Shown here: positions 1 through 9,100 of the stretch, piece after piece
Layout of the letters: every line of letters starts with the position of its first letter
Numbering within the stretch: the first letter of the stretch is position 1
Origin: Sphingomonas bacterium
Lineage (GTDB): Bacteria > Pseudomonadota > Alphaproteobacteria > Sphingomonadales > Sphingomonadaceae
NCBI RefSeq assembly: GCF_903642285.1
Contig: NZ_CAHJWJ010000011.1
Location: 1 to 64,000, forward strand
Length of the DNA: 64,000 nt
Direction of reading: 5' to 3'
Made by a program: the position numbers and the translations under genes
Notes under the pieces: generated by a model
The model's database searches: none
Seen by the model: the letters and a program-made list of their open reading frames with translations, nothing else
Told to the model about the DNA's origin: nothing

Positions 1-651
1 ACCGATGCGGTCGACCAGAACCCGCATTGCGTGCTGCTGCTCGACGAGATCGAGAAGGCGCATCCGGACCTGTTCAATATCCTGTTGCAGGTGATGGATA
101 ACGGTCGCCTGACCGACCAGCATGGCAAGTCGGTCGATTTTCGCAACGTCATCCTGATCATGACGACCAATGCCGGCGCATCCGACATGGCGCGCGAGAC
201 GGTCGGCTTCGGCAACCTGACTCGCGAGGGCGAGGACGAGCAGGCGGTGCAGAAGATGTTCACGCCCGAATTCCGCAATCGTCTGGATGCGGTGGTGCCG
301 TTCGGCTACCTCCCGCCCGAGGTCGTCGCGCGCGTCGTCGACAAGTTCATCCTTCAGCTCGAACTCCAGCTGGCCGATCGCAGCGTCCACATCAATCTGG
401 ACGATGCGGCCAAGAGCTGGCTGACCGAGAAGGGTTACGACAAACTGTACGGCGCACGCCCGATGGGACGCTTGATCCAAGAGAAGATCAAGCAGCCACT
501 CGCCGAGGAACTGCTGTTCGGCAAGCTCGTCCATGGTGGCGAGGTGACGGTCCGGATGAAGGACGGAGCGTTGTCCTTCGCGATCGAACCCGCCGCGCCG
601 AAAAAGCCGAAAAAGAAGGGTGGCAAGCCCGAGACGGTGTCCGCCGAATAA
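1..651 (+). CDS. clpA: ATP-dependent Clp protease ATP-binding subunit ClpA (C-terminal part)
   Basis: The frame is open from base 1, so the gene starts upstream of the window; 216 residues are visible. They cover the end of the second AAA+ module of the Hsp100 unfoldase that feeds substrates to ClpP: the Walker B stretch LLLLDEIEKAHPD, the sensor region ILIMTTNAG, and the C-terminal small domain with the sensor-2 motif GARPMGRLIQ. The protein ends in a lysine-rich tail (KKPKKKGG). ClpA rather than ClpB is inferred from this small domain and the short tail. A hairpin follows the stop codon. Confidence 0.9.
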   Translation, partial: TDAVDQNPHCVLLLDEIEKAHPDLFNILLQVMDNGRLTDQHGKSVDFRNVILIMTTNAGASDMARETVGFGNLTREGEDEQAVQKMFTPEFRNRLDAVVPFGYLPPEVVARVVDKFILQLELQLADRSVHINLDDAAKSWLTEKGYDKLYGARPMGRLIQEKIKQPLAEELLFGKLVHGGEVTVRMKDGALSFAIEPAAPKKPKKKGGKPETVSAE

Positions 652-661
652 AATGCCTCCA

Positions 662-689
662 CACCGGGCGGCGCGGATGTCGCCCGGTG
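662..689 (+). terminator. Probable transcription terminator after clpA
   Basis: A perfect 9-bp stem, CACCGGGCG paired with CGCCCGGTG, has a 10-base loop and begins 11 bases after the clpA stop. There is only a weak T-rich stretch afterwards, so it may act as a terminator or as an mRNA 3'-end stabiliser. Confidence 0.55.
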
Positions 690-742
690 GGTCACTTTGC
701 AACGTTCACCAAAACTTTCCGCCACCGCGCCTAAGCCGATGC

Positions 743-2416
743 ATGACATCGCGGCGTGCGTTATTTCTGATCTTCAGCTTTGCGGCATTTCTGTTCGGAG
801 GCGTCTTCACGTCGTCGGCCCGGGCGACGCAGCTGCCGCTTCACCCCTGCATCATCCGCGCTGCGCCCGGCATGACCGCACGGGATCTGTTCGCGCGGCC
901 GAACCGGTTCGATTGTACGACGCCGCAGGTTCGGTTCGGCAGCGGCGATTTCTGGCTGCTGTCCGAACCCCTACACCGTGGCCCGACGACGAACGATGTC
1001 GTCACCATGGCCAGCGGTTGGCAAGACGCGGTGACGCTCTACGTCCTGCGCGCCGACGGATCGATCGGCAGCGTCGGCGTCACGTCCCGCACGATCGGAC
1101 CCCATCTCCGGCTCGGCCCGGTGGCCGCGCTGCCCATCCCCCCTGATTCATCGCCGCCGATGCGTGTGTTGTGGCATGTGCGCGGTGCAACGAATCTGCG
1201 GGGTGTTCTGCTGCGCCCTACGATCGGAACCGAAAACCAGGTTGCCGGCAGGGAGATCCGTCTGTCCGGTTTCTTCGGCGCGCTCGCCGGCATGGCAATC
1301 ACCATGCTGATCGGCAATCTGGCCCTGTGGCGCGCGCTGCGACAGGCGTTCCAGCCCGCCTATTGCATACTTCTGCTGTGCATCATCGGCTATGGCGCGA
1401 CATCGTCCGGCGCGCTTGGCGAATGGTTGCCGCAAGTGGACGACCATGATCGGATGCGGCTTGCCACGCTGTTTCTCGGCGCGAGCGGTGCGGCGATGAT
1501 CTTCTTCGTGCGCAGTTTCTTCGAGCCAGCGGTGTTCGCCGGATGGCTGGATCGCGTCAGCCTGTCGGTGGCGGCCTGCGTCCTGGGCGCGGAAATGCTC
1601 TGCGCGATCCTCATCCCCTGGCACGCACGGCTGCTCGACCATCTGGGGCTGGGTGCATTCATTCTCATGATGCTCTTGTTCCCGGTGATCGCCTGGCGTG
1701 CGTGGCGAGAACGAAGCAAATATTTCTGGCTGTTCGCCGCGACATGGGGGGTGCCGATCGGCTTCGCCTGGCTCCGGATCGTGAAGATGCTCTCGATCGT
1801 CGATGGCGGGTTTCTCATCGAGAACGCGACGATCATCGCCATGGGCCTGGAGGCCGCTCTATCCGGTTTGGCGATCGCCTACCGCGTCTACCTGCTAAGC
1901 TGCGAACGCGATCAGGCACAGGCGCGTGAGCTGGTGGCACTGCAACTGGCGGAAATCGATCCGCTGACCGGGTTGCTGAACCGTCGCGCTTTCTTGTCGC
2001 GCGCGATCGGGCGGCCCGGCGAACATACGCTGCTGCTGGCGGATATCGATCATTTCAAGACCGTCAACGATACGATCGGCCACGACGGCGGCGACGAGGT
2101 GCTGCGGGTCTTCGCCCGCGCATTGCGCGCGGCGACTCCGGCCGATGCATTGGTATCGCGATTCGGCGGCGAGGAATTCGCGATTGTCGTGGCCGCGGAT
2201 ACCGACATCGCCGCGTCGGACATCCTGGATCGCCTTCGCCGCGAGCGCATGCCGTTCGATCTGCGCGTCACCGCCAGCATCGGCACCTGTGTCGGCATGC
2301 TGTCACGAGAAAGCGATTGGAACGCGCTCTACCGAAGCGCCGATCGTGCGCTGTTCGATGCCAAGGCGTCCGGCCGCGACCGTACCCGCGCCGCGCCCGC
2401 CCAAGCCGCCGCCTGA
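743..2416 (+). CDS. Membrane-bound GGDEF diguanylate cyclase with 7TM sensor region
   Basis: The protein has 557 residues from the ATG at 743; an upstream in-frame ATG exists, but only from 743 does the sequence begin with a signal-like hydrophobic stretch (LFLIFSFAAFLFGG). A periplasmic domain of about 170 residues comes next, then about seven hydrophobic segments, then a GGDEF domain. This matches the 7TM-DISM plus GGDEF architecture. The GGDEF domain carries DIDHFKTVNDT and the active-site motif RFGGEEF near residues 473-478, so it should make c-di-GMP from two GTP. No EAL domain is present. The ligand is unknown. Confidence 0.85.
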   Translation: MTSRRALFLIFSFAAFLFGGVFTSSARATQLPLHPCIIRAAPGMTARDLFARPNRFDCTTPQVRFGSGDFWLLSEPLHRGPTTNDVVTMASGWQDAVTLYVLRADGSIGSVGVTSRTIGPHLRLGPVAALPIPPDSSPPMRVLWHVRGATNLRGVLLRPTIGTENQVAGREIRLSGFFGALAGMAITMLIGNLALWRALRQAFQPAYCILLLCIIGYGATSSGALGEWLPQVDDHDRMRLATLFLGASGAAMIFFVRSFFEPAVFAGWLDRVSLSVAACVLGAEMLCAILIPWHARLLDHLGLGAFILMMLLFPVIAWRAWRERSKYFWLFAATWGVPIGFAWLRIVKMLSIVDGGFLIENATIIAMGLEAALSGLAIAYRVYLLSCERDQAQARELVALQLAEIDPLTGLLNRRAFLSRAIGRPGEHTLLLADIDHFKTVNDTIGHDGGDEVLRVFARALRAATPADALVSRFGGEEFAIVVAADTDIAASDILDRLRRERMPFDLRVTASIGTCVGMLSRESDWNALYRSADRALFDAKASGRDRTRAAPAQAAA

Positions 2417-2443
2417 CCGATGTCGCAAGCAAATGCGGGGCGA

Positions 2444-2902
2444 TCAACGGCCGTTGTCGGCCCTGCGCGAAGTCGGGCTCCGCGGCACGGGCACCGGTGA
2501 ACGTGCCAATACAGGCGATGGCGCGATTGCAGCCAGATCAGCCCCTGTCTTCGCCAATAGCGCATCGGTCATTTGACCGCCGGTCATCGGCTGGAATTGG
2601 CGCAGCGACATCGACTGGAACTTCGCCAGATTCGTATCCGTGCTGAGCCCCGGGAGGTCCGTGTCGAGAACGAGCTTCGCCTTCGGATCGGCGATGATCT
2701 GGCCGATCGGCGTATCGAGCGTAAAGACGGCCGGTACGGATGGTGGCGCGTCGGGATCGGATACGGCGGCAGGCGCGTTCGCCGCGGGCAGGTCAAGCGA
2801 GAAAGCCTTTGCGGCATCCGCGGCGCTCCGCTGATCGGCCTGTCCTCCCGAAAGAGATGACACCAGCATCAGCGCGGAGAACAGGGTCAGGTATATCGTC
2901 AT
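2444..2902 (-). CDS. Hypothetical secreted or membrane-anchored protein
   Basis: I do not recognise this 152-residue protein. It begins with a short hydrophobic stretch (YLTLFSALMLVSSL) that could be a signal peptide. A low-complexity Ala/Pro segment follows, then a folded-looking middle containing FTLDTPIGQIIADPKAK and a LRQFQPMTGGQM stretch. The C-terminus is rich in Pro, Ser and Arg. It lies downstream of, and in the same direction as, the ATP synthase F0 genes, 57 bases after the b subunit gene. It converges on the GGDEF gene. No function is assigned. Confidence 0.55.
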   Translation of the reverse strand: MTIYLTLFSALMLVSSLSGGQADQRSAADAAKAFSLDLPAANAPAAVSDPDAPPSVPAVFTLDTPIGQIIADPKAKLVLDTDLPGLSTDTNLAKFQSMSLRQFQPMTGGQMTDALLAKTGADLAAIAPSPVLARSPVPVPRSPTSRRADNGR

Positions 2903-2959
2903 TCCGACTGAACCGGCGAAACGCTCAGTGGTTGCATCCCGGCCAAGCCCGCCGGACCG

Positions 2960-3511
2960 TCAGTTGAGGCGGCCTAGCCCGGCGATAGCGCGGTCGACCA
3001 GCGCGCGGTCAGCGTCCGCACCGTGACGCTGCGCGATGATCGAAGCGGCGGCATGCACCGCGGCGTCGGCGGCACGACCGCGGACGTCGGCGATCGCCTG
3101 ACGTTCCGCCGCGCCGATCTTGTCCTCCGCCATCTTGCTGCGCCGGGCGAGCAGGTCGGTCGCGTCGCTTTCCGCCTTCGCCAGCATGGTCCTGGCCTCC
3201 GCCTCGGCATGCGCGATAATGGCCGCGGCATCGCCGGCACTTGCTGCATCGCGGGCGTTGGCCTGTGCTAAAAGCGCTTCGGCTTCGGCGCGGATCGCCT
3301 TGGCTTCGTCAAGTTGGCGCTTGGTTTCGGCAATTCGCTGGTCAAGCGCGTCCGTCACCTTTTTCGGTGCCTTCGCGACGAAGATCGCGAGAAGTAAGAA
3401 AATTGTCAGGCCGACATAGACCCAACCTTCGGCTGAAAAACCGAGCAACGTCGGCCCTTCGCGTGACGCACCGTCGGCCTCGGTCAACGCGGTCATGTTG
3501 TGCTGTGCCAT
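2960..3511 (-). CDS. atpF: F0F1 ATP synthase subunit b
   Basis: This 183-residue protein is one of two stator subunits that connect F0 to F1. A non-conserved N-terminal tail of about 28 residues precedes a single membrane helix (WVYVGLTIFLLLAIFVA). A long Ala/Glu/Arg-rich helix follows (ALDQRIAETKRQLDEAKAIRAEA and onward), as expected for the b-subunit coiled coil. It is the last gene of the F0 cluster and starts 12 bases after the b' stop. Having separate b and b' genes is typical of alphaproteobacteria. The F1 genes are not in this window. Confidence 0.93.
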   Translation of the reverse strand: MAQHNMTALTEADGASREGPTLLGFSAEGWVYVGLTIFLLLAIFVAKAPKKVTDALDQRIAETKRQLDEAKAIRAEAEALLAQANARDAASAGDAAAIIAHAEAEARTMLAKAESDATDLLARRSKMAEDKIGAAERQAIADVRGRAADAAVHAAASIIAQRHGADADRALVDRAIAGLGRLN

Positions 3512-3523
3512 CCGTTCCGGTCC

Positions 3524-4009
3524 TTAGGCCATCGCCGCGCGGGTGGCATCGATTGCCACTTCACCAATCGGACGATGCCCGGTCAGCTTCTCGACGATAT
3601 CAGCGGCAGCATCGGCTGTTGCCCCTTCGATTTCGCCGAGCGCACGAACACGTGCCGCACTGATCGCCATCTCTGCTTCCGCTGAACGCGCATCAAGCAC
3701 GGTCTTGGAAGTTGCGCGTTTCGCTTCAATCGAGGACGAAGCCGAAACCTGGGCCGCCTGCAGAGTTGCACGTGCCGCATTCTGCGCGGCGGCCAGGCCT
3801 GCCTCATGCGCCGCCGCCATCCGATCAGCGTTGGCCTTTGCCGAATCCGCCGCCGCCAAATCCCCGGTCACCTGATGCTCACGTGCGGCCATCACCCGGC
3901 CCAGCTTGGGCAACGTCAACCGTACCACACCGAAATACAGAATGGCGAAAAACACCCCCAGCCATACGAGCTGCGGCCAGAAGACATGATGAAAGTCGAA
4001 TTGAGGCAT
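3524..4009 (-). CDS. atpF': F0F1 ATP synthase subunit b'
   Basis: This 161-residue protein begins MPQFDFHHVFWPQLVWLGVF, the usual b' start leading directly into the membrane helix. It then has RLTLPKLGRVMAAR and a long Ala-rich helix. It forms the peripheral stalk with the b subunit. The gene lies between the c-subunit and b-subunit genes. Assignment as b' rather than b rests on the N-terminus, the shorter length and the gene order. Confidence 0.92.
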   Translation of the reverse strand: MPQFDFHHVFWPQLVWLGVFFAILYFGVVRLTLPKLGRVMAAREHQVTGDLAAADSAKANADRMAAAHEAGLAAAQNAARATLQAAQVSASSSIEAKRATSKTVLDARSAEAEMAISAARVRALGEIEGATADAAADIVEKLTGHRPIGEVAIDATRAAMA

Positions 4010-4054
4010 CGTGTCAGCCGATCCGGCAGGCGGGTAAGAAGACCCGCACGAGCA

Positions 4055-4279
4055 TTACGAGAAGGCGAGCGCCAGCGCGACGACCGCAGCGATCAGGCCG
4101 AGCGCCTCGGTCACCGCGAAGCCAAAGATCAGGCGACCACCCATCTTCGCGTCCGCTTCCGGATTACGCAAAGCGCCGTTCAAATATTGGCCGAAAATCG
4201 AACCGACGCCGATCGCCGCCAAACCCGCGCCGATCGCCGCCAAGCCTGCGCCGATAACCCTTGCCGAACCAAGATCCAT
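4055..4279 (-). CDS. atpE: F0F1 ATP synthase subunit c
   Basis: This 74-residue proteolipid is a two-helix hairpin that forms the rotating ring. Helix 1 is Gly/Ala-rich (GAGLAAIGAGLAAIGVG), the polar loop is GALRNPEA, and helix 2 carries the proton-binding Glu in FAVTEALGLI. The start at 4279 is preferred over an upstream ATG because a good AAAGGA ribosome-binding site precedes it and the family begins at this point. The gene lies between atpB and b'. Confidence 0.95.
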   Translation of the reverse strand: MDLGSARVIGAGLAAIGAGLAAIGVGSIFGQYLNGALRNPEADAKMGGRLIFGFAVTEALGLIAAVVALALAFS

Positions 4280-4301
4280 GATAAATCCTTTCAGTAACCA
4301 A

Positions 4302-5051
4302 TTAGTGAAGATTGACCGCATCGTTCAGATAGATCGACGCGAGTAGAGCGAAGACATACGCCTGGACCACTGCGATCAATACCTCCAGTGCCGACAGCGC
4401 AACGTTGACGGCAAGTGGCAGGACGCCGAACACATAGGGCAAGGCACCGAACGAGCCGAGCGTAACGACGAAGGTTCCGAACACTTTCAACAACACGTGC
4501 CCGGCGGTCATGTTCGCGAACAGGCGAATGGCGAGCGTGAACGGTCGGCTGAGAAAGCTCAAAAACTCGATCGCAGCGACGAACACCGCAAGCGGGAAAA
4601 ACGTATCTTTCGGCCAAAACAGGCTGAAGAAATGCAACCCGTGCTTAGCAAATCCAACGATGACGACGATCACGAACACCAGCAGAGCCAAGCCGAGCGT
4701 CACCGATATATGGCTTGTCGGTGTGAAAGCACCCACCCACGGGATGAGTCCGAGCAAGTTGCAGACCAAAACGAAAACGAAGATTGCGAACAACAAAGGC
4801 GCAAACTGCAGCCCTTCAGGCCCAACATTCTCACGAAGCATGTTACGCACGAAATCGTAGAGATATTCGACCGCGGCTTGCATCCGCCCTGGCACCAACT
4901 GGGGCTTCGCCGTGCCGATGAACAAAAAAGCTCCAATCGCCGCGGTCGCGATCGCCATCCATAGGGAGGAATTAGTAAAGGACAAATCGTAACCACCCGC
5001 ATGAAGCGGCGTGATCGTCCTGATCGCAAATTGTTCCATTGGACTGGCCAT
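4302..5051 (-). CDS. atpB: F0F1 ATP synthase subunit a
   Basis: This 249-residue polytopic membrane protein provides the proton half-channels. The essential arginine lies in LAIRLFANMTAGH, and the C-terminal helix has VLIAVVQAYVFALLASIYLND. The start at 5051 (MASPMEQF) is chosen because it directly follows the atpI stop and has an AAGG ribosome-binding site. A longer in-frame form starting at 5132 would overlap atpI with a non-conserved Arg/His-rich tail. Confidence 0.95.
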   Translation of the reverse strand: MASPMEQFAIRTITPLHAGGYDLSFTNSSLWMAIATAAIGAFLFIGTAKPQLVPGRMQAAVEYLYDFVRNMLRENVGPEGLQFAPLLFAIFVFVLVCNLLGLIPWVGAFTPTSHISVTLGLALLVFVIVVIVGFAKHGLHFFSLFWPKDTFFPLAVFVAAIEFLSFLSRPFTLAIRLFANMTAGHVLLKVFGTFVVTLGSFGALPYVFGVLPLAVNVALSALEVLIAVVQAYVFALLASIYLNDAVNLH

Positions 5052-5061
5052 ATCCGTCGCC

Positions 5062-5364
5062 TTATTTCGCGCTATCGGAAGGATCGGCGAATTGTGCCGA
5101 TGTCTTTGCCGCGCGGTAGACGCCCGCCACAAATCCCAGGATCAGCATGCCGATCATAACCCAAGGCTTCGTTCCGAGGCCGGCATACGTGTCGACCCCC
5201 CAACCTATCGCTGCCGAGACCAAGATCACGCTGACGAACTCGATACCAATGGCCCACCCCCGGCTTTCCGCCCGCCCTTCAGCAGACGTCACGCCGCCGC
5301 CCTGTGCTGCTTTGGCACGAGCGATTCGAGTGTCGAGGTCGTCGGTGCGGCGGTCGTCGGCCAA
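5062..5364 (-). CDS. atpI: AtpI-type ATP synthase assembly protein (TTG start)
   Basis: This 100-residue protein has a charged N-terminus (DDLDTRIARAKAAQ) and two membrane helices (IGIEFVSVILVSAAIGWGVD and PWVMIGMLILGFVAGVYRA), the AtpI/Zn-binding AtpZ-like layout. It opens the F0 cluster and helps c-ring assembly in relatives. No ATG is available: the best start is the TTG at 5364, within a T-run, with GGAAG about 8 bases upstream (ATT at 5370 is an alternative). A terminator-like hairpin sits just upstream, so the promoter arrangement is unclear. Confidence 0.85.
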   Translation of the reverse strand: MADDRRTDDLDTRIARAKAAQGGGVTSAEGRAESRGWAIGIEFVSVILVSAAIGWGVDTYAGLGTKPWVMIGMLILGFVAGVYRAAKTSAQFADPSDSAK

Positions 5365-5380
5365 AAAAATGCTTCCCGAT

Positions 5381-5410
5381 AAAGAAACGCCGCCGGCCCG
5401 GGGGGCGGCG
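5381..5410 (-). terminator. Terminator-like hairpin upstream of atpI
   Basis: Read on the minus strand, a 7-bp GC-only stem (arms at 5404-5410 and 5388-5394, 9-base loop) is followed at once by TTTCTTTA. That is the form of an intrinsic terminator. It would end transcripts coming from ydbL, but it also lies only about 16 bases before the atpI start. It could therefore be part of an atp leader. Confidence 0.5.
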
Positions 5411-5538
5411 ACGAGGGCTCACGACGGGCGAACCCGTGCTGGGTGGCGTTTAGGAAACGGGTCGGGCCAAGTCAACCGTCGGGGGCCATGGCGTGTTCCT
5501 CGACCGCCATGCCGGGCTTGTCCCTGCCTCACGGATCA

Positions 5539-5919
5539 TCAGATACACCGCGAATCGCGCTCCGGCGCGGCGGCGGTGCGGGTCTTCCATATGCCGTCAG
5601 GCGTCTTGTACTTCTCGCCCGGCCTCGTCTGCCCGATCAGGTTGCAGCCGCTGGCAAACGCCAGCTGCTCGACCGTCGCGCCGCTGGCCGTTGCTTTTTG
5701 CGTGTAGGCCGCCTTGCGCTGGATGTTGATGCTATTCACCAGCGCGCGATATTCGCCGCTGCCGGTGCCGACGAGGCCGAGATAGCCATCGGGCTGCTCG
5801 CCCACTTCGCCCGTGGACCGCGCGGCGGCATAGGCCGGGTCGCGCTGCGCCCAGGCGCTGCTCGCGGTAAGAGCCGACAGCGCCAGCGTGCCGGTAACGA
5901 TGCCAACCATGATCTTCAT
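5539..5919 (-). CDS. ydbL: YdbL-family periplasmic protein (DUF1318)
   Basis: This 126-residue protein has a signal peptide (MKIMVGIVTGTLALSALTASSAWA, cleaved near AWA-QR). The DUF1318 core follows: ARSTGEVGEQPDGYLGLVG, NSINIQRKAAY, and the end GIWKTR. The ATG overlaps the ynbE stop as ATGA, so the two are translationally coupled. In enterobacteria YdbL is the small partner or chaperone of the YdbH-YnbE intermembrane bridge. The same three genes in the same order are kept here. Confidence 0.85.
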   Translation of the reverse strand: MKIMVGIVTGTLALSALTASSAWAQRDPAYAAARSTGEVGEQPDGYLGLVGTGSGEYRALVNSINIQRKAAYTQKATASGATVEQLAFASGCNLIGQTRPGEKYKTPDGIWKTRTAAAPERDSRCI

Positions 5920-6146
5920 CAGAAAATCCCCGGATTCTGCTGGATCAGCGCCTTCGCCGCGCCATCGAGACGATAGACCACTTGCTGCGTGACGTTGATG
6001 TTCAGGTTGATCTCGATGGGTTTGTCGGGCGCGGAGACGTTGACGCACCCGCCAAACCCTGCGCTCGCCAACACCGCCGCGATCGACCAGCGAACGCGCA
6101 CGAAACTCGTGATCCTCTCCGGCTTCGTCAATCCTGTTTCGCTCAT
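5919..6146 (-). CDS. ynbE: YnbE-family outer-membrane lipoprotein
   Basis: This 75-residue protein has a hydrophobic N-terminal segment and a lipobox (FGGC), so it should be a small lipoprotein. The mature part has the YnbE signature PIEINLNINVTQQVVYRLD. YnbE is known to pair with the C-terminus of YdbH to bridge the envelope. Both ends overlap neighbours by 4 bases (ATGA with ydbH, and with ydbL). The N-terminal charged region is longer than usual for the family, so the true start could be slightly downstream. Confidence 0.85.
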   Translation of the reverse strand: MSETGLTKPERITSFVRVRWSIAAVLASAGFGGCVNVSAPDKPIEINLNINVTQQVVYRLDGAAKALIQQNPGIF

Positions 6147-9100
6147 GGCACGGTCCTGCTTGCGGGGGGCTGAATGGGGGCCGGCACCGAACTCGATTGG
6201 GGCGCGGCCTGCTTTTCCTGTTCCTCGATCAGTGTCGGCAGATTGCGTTCGATCAGCCGTCGGGGATCGTAGAAGCTCGCCGCCGAATCGAGAAGCCCGC
6301 GAAACGGCGCGCGGATCGTGACGTTGAACACGAACGGCAGCCGCTGGAGACGACGGACGAGGAAATCGGCCTTCGCGCCCGCACCCTGGCTGACGCCCGC
6401 GAAGCGCACCGCGGTGACCATCTCGCCCGACAGCGGCCCGTTCATCGTGATCGACAGGCGCTGATAGCGAAGCGATTTCAGCGCCTGGAACGCCAGATCG
6501 CCCCAGAAGCCGAGGTCCTTCTGGCCGATCTCACCGACATAGGCGATGCCGCCCCCGCCGCCCCGGACGGTCAGTGTACCGCGTTCGATCCGACCGCCGC
6601 TTTCATTGAAGATCATCGGCAGTACGCCGTCGAACACCCCCGTCGCGTTCAGATTCTTGAAGTCGAACTGCAGGAGGAACTGGTCCGCCGCCGCACCGTC
6701 GACGCGTAAGGTGATCCGGCGTTCGACGGGCGGGGCGAAATCGAGCAAGGTCGGGTCGAGCGTCAGCGCGCCGCCTGCAAAGGGCCAGCGCGCGCTATCC
6801 ACGACAATGCGCGAACCGGGCAAGGTCTGGTAGACGATGCGACCGTCATTGACCGCGATGCCGGGATTGATCGTGCGCACCGTCGCGACCTGACCTGGCG
6901 CGCTCTGCAGCGACAACAGGTCGGTGAAGACGATCTCCCCCGCCAGCCCCGTCACCGGTCCGAACGCCGCCGCCAGATCGAGCGCGCCGGTGCGGAACCG
7001 GCCCGTGCTGGTCACGCCGGTCCGCGACCAGGCGACATGCCCGGCACCGGCGATATCGCCCTTCACCGCCGCGATGACGCCGTAGGTCAGCGGGGTCAGC
7101 AGGTCGGGCTGGAACGTATCGGTAAAGGCCAGCGCCGGCACGGTCAGGTCCGCGGTGCCAGCGCCGGCGGACAGGTCGTGGCGGATCGCGACGTCCGCGA
7201 CCTTCACACCACGCGTCGGTTCGTACAGGGTGCCCGTCGCATCGATCCGGCCGTTCGCCAGCGTCAGCACGACGCCTCGCGCGGAAAGCGGCTTGAACCG
7301 CGCATCCTTGTCCACGTCCGCGACGCCGAGCGTCCCACGGAGCGACAGAACCTTACCGGCGATACGCCAGTCGCCGGCTGCAGCCGACAGCGCCAACGGC
7401 ACATCGGCGATCGTCCCCGCCCCGCCCGCGAACCGGCCGGCAACCCCGCCACCCGTCGCGGTTCCCGACAATTGCCCGAAATCCAGCTGCGTCCGCCGAT
7501 CGCTCGGTCCCAGCAGCGCGTGGACGCCGTCGACCGCGAAGCCCCCGCCGGCCATCCGAAGCACCGCTTTATCCGTCACCAGCGAAAAGGGGCTTCCCCC
7601 GAGCGTTCCGGCGACCCGCACGGCGGCAAGCGCCGCGCCGCCGCCGACCCGGCCGCCCGCGACGTGGACCAGCGCACCATCGACCGGACACAGCGCGGTA
7701 CGCACACTGCCGAGGACGAAGCCGGACAGCATCAGCCGATCGAAGCCGATCACCGTACAGCGATCGTCGACAAGCAGACCCGCCGCGCCCCAGCGGGCGT
7801 CGATCGGGATCGTCAACCCTGCCACCCGCCCCGACCCCACGGGGCCGGACAGCGTGGCACGGGTCGATACCCGCGTACCGCCACGACCGGCGACGAACGC
7901 GACCGGAGTCAGCGTCAGCCGCGCACCGCCCGCCGCATAGGGATCGACCGTCGCGGTGCCGCGAACGGGATCGTCCGCTTTCGCCTGATGAAGCGACGCG
8001 CGTATGCCGGGCACGCCACCGCCTGCGACGGCCAGATCGCCATCGATCGTGACGGCGCGTTTCGCGATATCGATTCGCACGCCATCCCCGCCCGACAGCG
8101 CCGCCCGAGCCCCGCTCGCGCTCGCCAGCCGGGCCGCTTCCACGCGGACGACACCCTGTCCATGCGCCCAGGCGAGCGCGACCTTCGCGGTGACGCTGAC
8201 ATCGCGCGCGGCTGCGGTGACGGCGTGTCCCGATGCGGCTACGAGAGGCGCGATCGGCGTTCCGGTGACACCGGATATCGCCGAGGCAATCGCGGTTTCG
8301 AGCGCGGTGCCCCATCCCTTTTCCCCTCCCCGGCGAAGGACATTCGCGACCGTAACGGTCCCGTCGAATGCACGCGTTCCGCCGACCCTGTACGCCCCCG
8401 CAACCGCGACTCGGCCTGCGCCCATCGACCCCTCCCTCGGCGCGATGAGCGACACCGCGACCCGCCCCCGAGTCTGCGCCGCGGTGCCGTCGAACGACAC
8501 ATCGCCGTGCGCACGCTGCGCCGCATAGCCCGTCGCATCGAGCCGCCCGGTCGTCAGCACCGCGCGTCCCGTCCACCGACTGAGATCGGCGGTGAGCGTG
8601 GTGTCGAGATCCGCAGCGATGCCCCCTGCCCGGCCGTCGGCGCACGCGATTCCGCCGACACGCACCGGGCCGCGTAGCGTCGGTCGTCCCGCGATCGTGA
8701 CGACACGCAAGGCCGCGGCGACCTGCGTCCCGGCGCAACCCGCAGCGGCCATGCGATCGGATACCGCCGCTACCGTCCCGCGGAACCCGTCGTCGAGCCG
8801 CCCGGACCCGGCGATCTTCACGCCAACGACCCCCGCCTGCGTCGCCAGCCGCATCCGCGCGTCGGCGATGGCGACATAGATCGCCGGCAACGCGAAGCGC
8901 TGGCCCGACCCGGCCGGCAGCAAGCGATCGATCGTACCGAGCGAAACACGACCGCGAACCACGGTTCCGCGGAGGCGAACATGACCGACCCGCAATCCCG
9001 TCACCCGCGCGCCGCCGAACCCGATCGCGGTCTCGGTCTCGATCCAGTCGGCGACAAGATCGGGCCGCGCCGGGTCGCCGATGACGACATTCGTCAGCCG

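Noticed and set aside
7037..8677. A 546-codon plus-strand frame opposite ydbH
   Set aside because: It is an antisense shadow of a highly GC-biased gene, with low-complexity Arg/Pro/Gln sequence.
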